A DNA stretch of 64,000 bases from NCBI RefSeq assembly GCF_013402915.1, contig NC_050726.1, forward strand, positions 17,501-81,500, given 5' to 3'. The notes below the pieces were generated by a model. The model did no database searches and had not been told where the DNA came from. It saw only the letters and a program-made list of their open reading frames with translations. Below, piece after piece: positions 59,253 to 64,000 of this stretch; position 1 is the stretch's first letter, and each line of letters begins with the position of its first letter. Origin of the DNA: Zygotorulaspora mrakii. Taxonomy: Eukaryota > Ascomycota > Saccharomycetes > Saccharomycetales > Saccharomycetaceae. The translations under genes and the position numbers were made by a program.

Positions 59253-60905
59253 ATGGGGACTTTTAACAGTGCAGATCAAAGTTCACAATTTGAGACAGGT
59301 CTCCATCCGGTGAACAGCGCTTTCAGCACTGTATCCGGGGAATCCAAACCAATATCTATTTTAAACAAGACTTATAATATCAAAGAGAGATGCACAGTAC
59401 GAAATAAGCAAGAGCTTTCATCATCGTCTATTCAGGGTCAAAATGAGATGAATAGCCAAACAGAAAGCCAAGAAGAGCTTGACAATGGGCCCAGTAGGCC
59501 ACGATTGCATCTATCTGACTCTAACGGGTCCATACCTAACTACATGTCATTCGATAAATACAAAAGCTCTTCTCAAAGCGCAAATAGTATTGATACCGCC
59601 GAAAGGAGACTTAAAGTGGTGACAGACAGATTTGAAAGACCGACTCTGCAGCATGCTAACGGTATACCAACGGACACCCCTTTAGGCTCAGCTTCATGCA
59701 GTGCTGTCTCCTTTACGGTTCCGAACCAGGCAAAGATGCCTCATCATAGATATTCGATAAGCGCAAAACCGGGTAGATCTTCTCAAGTTCCATCACCAAA
59801 CAGTAGCTCAGATCAGTTAAATGTAAAGCCCTCTCTATCTGAAGAAAAGAACTCTATTGTGCATATGCCTGGCGATTTCATTTACTTCGAACCAAAGCCT
59901 AAAAATGCGAGCCCCGATAGTACGGCATCGACAAGTGCAGTTCCACTACCAAAACGGGAAGTAATAAAACCTTTCACTGGCCCTCAGGTGCCATTTACAG
60001 AATTCTTTCAAAAGGAAGACGATAAAAAACTTCATATCCTTATAGGTGCCACGGGATCTGTCGCTACAATAAAAGTTCCATTGATAATTGACAAACTGTT
60101 TAAAGTTTACACACCAGAAAAAGTTTCTATTCAACTACTCGTTACCAAGCCAGCCGAGCACTTTTTAAGAGGCCTCAAAATCTCTACTCATGTTAAAATT
60201 TGGAGAGAAGAAAATGCATGGTTTGGATTCAAAAAATTAGGTGATCCTGTTTTACATCATGAAATGAGAAAATGGGCTGATATTTTTTTGATCGCTCCGC
60301 TATCAGCGAATACGTTGGCAAAACTCGCTAACGGTATCTGTGATAACTTGCTAACTTCTGTCCTGAGAGATTGGACTCCAACAACGCCTGTGTTGGTAGC
60401 CCCAGCGATGAACACATTTATGTATATTAACCCCATGACGAAGACACATTTGAAGATTTTACAAGAAGACGCCTCCTATATTACTGTGCTGAAACCTGTG
60501 GAAAAAGTGTTAATTTGTGGTGATATAGGAATGGGCGGTATGAGAGAATGGAACGATATCGTAGAAATACTTCGACGTAAAATAAATGAAATAAGAAAGC
60601 CTACGGAAAATGTGAATGAGAATAATGCTGATGAGGATGACGACGTCCACAAAGATACTAACAACAATGAAGACGAAGATGAAGAGGATGAAGAGGATGA
60701 AGAGGATGATGAAGAAGATGACGAAGAGGAAGAAGAGGAAGAAGAGGAAGAAGAGGAAGAAGATGAGGAAGAGGAGGAGGAAGAGGAGGAGGAAGATGAC
60801 AATGCAGAGGAGGACAAGAATGACATGTTAGTTACGGCAGAGGGTGAAATTCTCCACAGTGGTCTCGTACAGGACACCGTAAACATCAATTCGGATCCAG
60901 TATAG
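59253..60905 (+). CDS. CAB3: CAB3, subunit of phosphopantothenoylcysteine decarboxylase
   Basis: A 550-residue flavoprotein-type decarboxylase of CoA synthesis (4'-phosphopantothenoylcysteine to phosphopantetheine). The first 250 residues are disordered, ending with PGDFIYFEPK. The domain (about 258-445) has IGATGSVATIKVP, the His motif LHHEMRKWAD (H335), APLSANTLAKLANGICDNLLTS, the substrate-binding PAMNTFMYINPM (N387) and the flap cysteine C422 in ICGDIGMGGM. Hal3/Sis2 and Vhs3 lack the PAMN Asn and this Cys, so this is the Cab3 type. An acidic tail follows, ending in an exposed C-terminus. Neighbour CYT2, convergent beyond TIM10, matches S. cerevisiae YKL088W-YKL087C. In yeast Cab3 works in a complex with Hal3 or Vhs3. 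Confidence 0.9.
   Translation: MGTFNSADQSSQFETGLHPVNSAFSTVSGESKPISILNKTYNIKERCTVRNKQELSSSSIQGQNEMNSQTESQEELDNGPSRPRLHLSDSNGSIPNYMSFDKYKSSSQSANSIDTAERRLKVVTDRFERPTLQHANGIPTDTPLGSASCSAVSFTVPNQAKMPHHRYSISAKPGRSSQVPSPNSSSDQLNVKPSLSEEKNSIVHMPGDFIYFEPKPKNASPDSTASTSAVPLPKREVIKPFTGPQVPFTEFFQKEDDKKLHILIGATGSVATIKVPLIIDKLFKVYTPEKVSIQLLVTKPAEHFLRGLKISTHVKIWREENAWFGFKKLGDPVLHHEMRKWADIFLIAPLSANTLAKLANGICDNLLTSVLRDWTPTTPVLVAPAMNTFMYINPMTKTHLKILQEDASYITVLKPVEKVLICGDIGMGGMREWNDIVEILRRKINEIRKPTENVNENNADEDDDVHKDTNNNEDEDEEDEEDEEDDEEDDEEEEEEEEEEEEEDEEEEEEEEEEDDNAEEDKNDMLVTAEGEILHSGLVQDTVNINSDPV
60663..60815 (+). repeat. GAA/GAG/GAT low-complexity tract coding an acidic tail
   Basis: Near-perfect purine trinucleotide array coding runs of 13 and 10 glutamates among Asp/Glu (residues about 471-521 of CAB3). 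Such acidic tails are usual in the Hal3/Cab3 family. The array is likely length-variable between strains. Confidence 0.9.
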
Positions 60906-61102
60906 CCGGTCTAAAGTGTATAAAAGTTTTAAGTAGTTCATTTTCATTGGATCATTAATGTATACGAAATCAACCAACATCAGGGTAATCATTTTTAAAA
61001 ATTTTTGTGCCGAATCGCTCCATAAGTTGAAAAAAACTTGAGAAGGTAAGCAAGGAAGCAGGTTAAAGCAAGGAAGTAGCATTGAAGCAGCCCCATTAAA
61101 AT

Positions 61103-61384
61103 ATGTCATTTCTAGGTCTAGGTGGTGGTCAACCACAAATTTCTTCAGAACAAAAGATTCAGGCTGCAGAAGCCGAATTGGACTTGGTTACCGATATGTT
61201 TAATAAATTGGTTGACAACTGTCATAAGAAGTGTATAAGCTCAAATTACAGCGAGGGAGACTTGAACAAAAATGAATCCAATTGTCTAGATAGATGCGTT
61301 GCTAAATATTTTGAAACTAACGTTAAAGTAGGAGAAAATATGCAAAAAATGGGCCAGAATTTTAGCGCTGCTGGACGTCTTTAA
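61103..61384 (+). CDS. TIM10: TIM10, small Tim chaperone of the mitochondrial intermembrane space
   Basis: A 93-residue protein, the same length as S. cerevisiae Tim10 (YHR005C-A). The twin CX3C motifs are C40-x3-C44 and C61-x3-C65, at identical positions. Tim9-Tim10 hexamers carry hydrophobic precursors such as carrier proteins across the intermembrane space to TIM22. The N-terminus [18 protein letters not shown] is typical. In S. cerevisiae it lies directly beside GPA1; here CYT2 is inserted between them on the opposite strand. Confidence 0.97.
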   Translation: MSFLGLGGGQPQISSEQKIQAAEAELDLVTDMFNKLVDNCHKKCISSNYSEGDLNKNESNCLDRCVAKYFETNVKVGENMQKMGQNFSAAGRL

Positions 61385-61528
61385 ACAGACCTTCATTCTT
61401 CATGTACATATCTAAGTTGTTTAAATTGTTACTTAATCTATTCAGTAACATTTGAAAATATTTACAAGCCATTTCTTTTAAATAAATGAATAATAGACGA
61501 CAGAGTCAACAGCCTTTTGGGTGATCTT

Positions 61529-62260
61529 TTAAAACCCTAAAAGTTTCAAAACTCTAAGTTTAAAGCCTTCAAAGCTGTTCAACTTTGGCCGAACATCCAT
61601 ATAGATTCTTGGTCCCAATTTGTCGTCATCTTCATTGTAAAAATCAATCACGTAGTCGACATTTTTCCCGCATCTATCAACGGTCCAATCATGCCTATCA
61701 AAAGGCTTTTCAAGACCCAATATCGAGGCTCTAAACCACGCACGAGGTGTCAGCTTTTTGGAGTCACCTTTAAAACTGGTTAACTTGATACCTCCACATG
61801 CTTCCCCACCTTGATTTTGTTCCCAGATTTTTATGTAATTCCACACCCTTTCGTTCACAGAATTGTGCAACGGTATCACAGTTTTCATATCCTCAGATTT
61901 CGGATCCCAATTTTTGCGCAACATTGCCTCATAAAATTGTTTCTCAGAGGGATAAATCCAATTGAAATTATCTCCCGTCCTTGGAATGGAAGAGATCTCA
62001 CGTTCCTCAGGTAGTGCAACGTTTGTCTTGTATACGGGAGCACTAGCAACTTCATCAGAAGAGCATTCGACATCTTCGCGAACCTGTGACTGTTGAGCCT
62101 TCTTTAGCCAAACCTCCCTGCTGTTATGATCCACAGGGCATTTCTCTTCTTGTTCTTGTTTACTCGTTCCATGCCTTTGTGTCAACCACACTTTCCTTGA
62201 AGTATGGTCAACGGGGCACTTGTCTGGAGTACTCTCGGAGTTTGGTGTATTGGCAGCCAT
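61529..62260 (-). CDS. CYT2: CYT2, holocytochrome c1 synthase (heme lyase)
   Basis: A 243-residue heme lyase of the mitochondrial intermembrane space that attaches heme to apocytochrome c1. Two CPV heme-regulatory motifs are embedded in a duplicated segment: [12 protein letters not shown] (C15) and [12 protein letters not shown] (C41). The conserved domain has [52 protein letters not shown] with the catalytic-region His, and the end [26 protein letters not shown]. cerevisiae also has Cyc3 (cytochrome c). CPVD followed by Trp, and convergence toward CAB3 as in YKL087C-YKL088W, favour Cyt2. Confidence 0.9.
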   Translation of the reverse strand: MAANTPNSESTPDKCPVDHTSRKVWLTQRHGTSKQEQEEKCPVDHNSREVWLKKAQQSQVREDVECSSDEVASAPVYKTNVALPEEREISSIPRTGDNFNWIYPSEKQFYEAMLRKNWDPKSEDMKTVIPLHNSVNERVWNYIKIWEQNQGGEACGGIKLTSFKGDSKKLTPRAWFRASILGLEKPFDRHDWTVDRCGKNVDYVIDFYNEDDDKLGPRIYMDVRPKLNSFEGFKLRVLKLLGF

Positions 62261-63454
62261 TACCTTTAGACTGTCGGAAGTATGCTATGTTGAAAGTAAT
62301 TGAATTGATCAAGGGCCTAATTTAATCTCATCCCGTCCAATTATCAAAGTTTTATCGGGTAGTAACCGTCACGTGCGGGATGTGTCACAGAGACACCATC
62401 AAAAGATCGTCAAACTATGGAAGGCCGTTTGCAAAGGTGCCGCGTTCATAGATCAATTGACGGATGTTTCAGTTTCTTCTGTATCAGAGGCAGAAGTGTG
62501 TCTTGTAGTCTTTTCGCTATTGCAGAACAAATTAGAACGCAGTCACCCAAATTGAATTATTGTAGGAAATCACCACAAGTAGCTCAAGCCAGGAGAGAAT
62601 CACAACTGTGTCTCAAACTCAGGTGCATAATCTTTACGACAACAGATTTGAAATGCAGGTGTTCTTTCACTTCTTGTGATTTGTTGAAGATCGTTTGGTA
62701 CACTCTGAAAGCACAACGGGTACTCCGTGGCAGTCAAACCATTTAAACACCAGACTGTTGTGCTGCGAATTGGCGTCTAACTTACATCGCGGTAGATGAA
62801 GCAAGACGCAAGATTCTTTAAGATACAGATGAGGGCAAGTCCACTTTTCATTGAATGCACGATTGAGAGCGCAATTCACAGTTGTTTTCAAGCTGCATTG
62901 CGCCAATATATGCATTTCATCAAGATTCGGAGCTCCTATCAGCTTCTATACAAATTGGTTCACCTGAAGGCCATTTACAAAGTAGCAACTCCTAGACGTT
63001 CATGATAATTTCGATCGGTGCTAGTGCTGCGATCATGCACTCCTGCAAGCCTGTGGTTTCCACTCACTCACTAATACAAGAAAGGAACTCTAACTACAGT
63101 GTGAAGAATGGAGCTCCCGACCATATAGGGAAATAAAACCTCAACGAAGCCGCCATGAATATCTTTTCGTTGTTGTTCAGGCAGACAAGGCGCGGATTCT
63201 CTGTCGTTTCATCTAAACAGGCAGGCGCCTCAAAAAGTTGATTCATGAAAAATTTGAAAACGTATCAAACAATGTTGCACTGTGGATTTAGCAGAATGCA
63301 GTATTTCCTTTAATGATGTTTCTGAATTAAATAAATACTAGTGTCTGATATTCAATTCACAAAACAGGTTTGACCCATGTTCTGATTTTTTTGGCACTTT
63401 TCCACGGTTTGCCTGCACTGTCAGTAATATAGGACCACTGGAACATATACTATA
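62261..63454. other. Divergent CYT2-GPA1 intergenic region
   Basis: About 1.2 kb. No gene is supported. No perfect pheromone-response element (TGAAACA) was found on either strand by eye; TGTTTCT near 63318 is one base off its reverse complement. Confidence 0.4.
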
Positions 63455-64000
63455 ATGGGCTGTACTTCGAGTTTGCCTATGGACGATGAGAACGATCCGT
63501 TTCTACAGAGTAAAAGAGCAAATGATGTTATCGAACAGTCTTTGCAAAAGGAAAAACGAAATAGCAAAAATGAGATCAAATTGTTATTACTAGGAGCAGG
63601 TGAATCAGGGAAATCGACAGTACTGAAGCAATTGAAACTACTACACAAAGGGGGGTTCAGCCATCAGGAACGGCTGCAATACACACAAGTAATTTGGGCA
63701 GATGCTATACAATCGATGAAGATTTTGATTATTCAAGCAAGAAAACTTGGCATCTCGCTGGACTGCGACGATCCGATCAATCAAAAAGAACTCTTCGAGT
63801 GCAGGAGAATCTTGCTCCAGGCTAAACCCCTAGACTATATCGATGCAAACGTAGCAGGCGGCTCGGAGTTTCTGAGCGATTACGTTCTAAAATATAGTGA
63901 ACGGTATGAGGCTAAAAGAAAGGTAAGCAGCACGGGGAAAGTCAGGGCATTCGAGACCGAAGATGTACTTGAAGACTGCGAAAGTCAACTTGATCTGCGT
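63455..64000 (+). CDS. GPA1: GPA1, G-protein alpha subunit of the mating pathway (5' part)
   Basis: The first 182 codons of a gene that runs off the window; no stop is reached. The N-terminus MGCTSS carries the myristoylation glycine G2 and palmitoylation cysteine C3. The P-loop GAGESGKST is at 47-55, followed by VLKQLKLLHKGGFSHQERLQ and the helical-domain start. The match to S. cerevisiae Gpa1 is close through GGSEFLSDYVLKYSERYE, and the region after it (from about 155) begins the long insert characteristic of Gpa1. Gpa1 couples pheromone receptors to the Ste4-Ste18 dimer. Presence of its mating-type G protein next to TIM10 fits YHR005C. Confidence 0.97.
   Translation, partial: MGCTSSLPMDDENDPFLQSKRANDVIEQSLQKEKRNSKNEIKLLLLGAGESGKSTVLKQLKLLHKGGFSHQERLQYTQVIWADAIQSMKILIIQARKLGISLDCDDPINQKELFECRRILLQAKPLDYIDANVAGGSEFLSDYVLKYSERYEAKRKVSSTGKVRAFETEDVLEDCESQLDLR

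Noticed and set aside
60476..60889. Minus-strand frame coding almost only serine
   Set aside because: It is the reverse complement of the acidic GAA/GAG/GAT tract at the end of CAB3 and has no independent support.
59253..60905. Naming the decarboxylase-like gene SIS2/HAL3 or VHS3
   Set aside because: Hal3 and Vhs3 lack the PAMN asparagine and the flap cysteine that are present here (N387, C422), and CYT2 as neighbour fits CAB3.
63310..63330. Pheromone-response element before GPA1
   Set aside because: Only a one-mismatch match (TGTTTCT) was seen; a single imperfect site is expected by chance in 1.2 kb.

Overview
The window is nuclear DNA of a budding yeast of the family Saccharomycetaceae. 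The genes are intron-free, start at ATG (often AAAATG or ACAATG) and are packed on both strands. Nearly every gene right of 17 kb matches a known S. cerevisiae gene in length and motifs. The gene order points to a species that branched before the whole-genome duplication (WGD): one run interleaves genes that in S. cerevisiae are split between chromosome XI left (YKL025C to YKL011C) and chromosome IX right (YIR034C to YIR021W). Pairs duplicated in S. cerevisiae (SPT23/MGA2, CCE1/MRS1) are single here. A Zygosaccharomyces, Torulaspora or related lineage is my guess; the genus cannot be fixed from this sequence alone.

Left part (1 to about 17 kb): a gene-poor accessory region resembling a subtelomere. 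It holds a secreted amidase-like protein, a YPL088W-type aldo-keto reductase, a siderophore transporter of the ARN family with a frameshifted C-terminus, a ketopantoate reductase-like protein and a GCY1/YPR1-type aldo-keto reductase. Long gaps lie between them. Three direct copies of an LTR-like repeat, a 15-bp C tract and patches of decayed reading frame also occur here. No telomeric repeat was seen.

Middle (17 to 58 kb): the conserved block, in order PAN3, URA6, SKA1, CDC16, LYS1, MAK11, SPT23/MGA2, RAM2, YVH1, MND2, MCO12, SWD2, HCS1, ATP7, PUT3, URB1, INA22, DAL81, ARC19, PRP40, SEC11, CCE1/MRS1. They are housekeeping genes: mRNA decay (PAN3, SKA1), the anaphase-promoting complex (CDC16, MND2), lysine synthesis (LYS1), ribosome biogenesis (MAK11, URB1, YVH1), ATP synthase peripheral stalk (ATP7, INA22) and nitrogen-source transcription factors (PUT3, DAL81). 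The DAL allantoin cluster that lies between MGA2 and YVH1 in S. cerevisiae is absent.

Right end (58 to 64 kb): an unrecognised 275-residue protein, then CAB3, TIM10, CYT2 and the 5' part of GPA1. This is a second ancestral segment combining S. cerevisiae YKL088W-YKL087C with YHR005C-A-YHR005C. No tRNA, rRNA, CRISPR or centromere was recognised. Several proteins could be read upstream from non-ATG codons; starts given here are ATGs, which shortens CDC16, URA6, SPT23/MGA2 and the GCY1-like gene.
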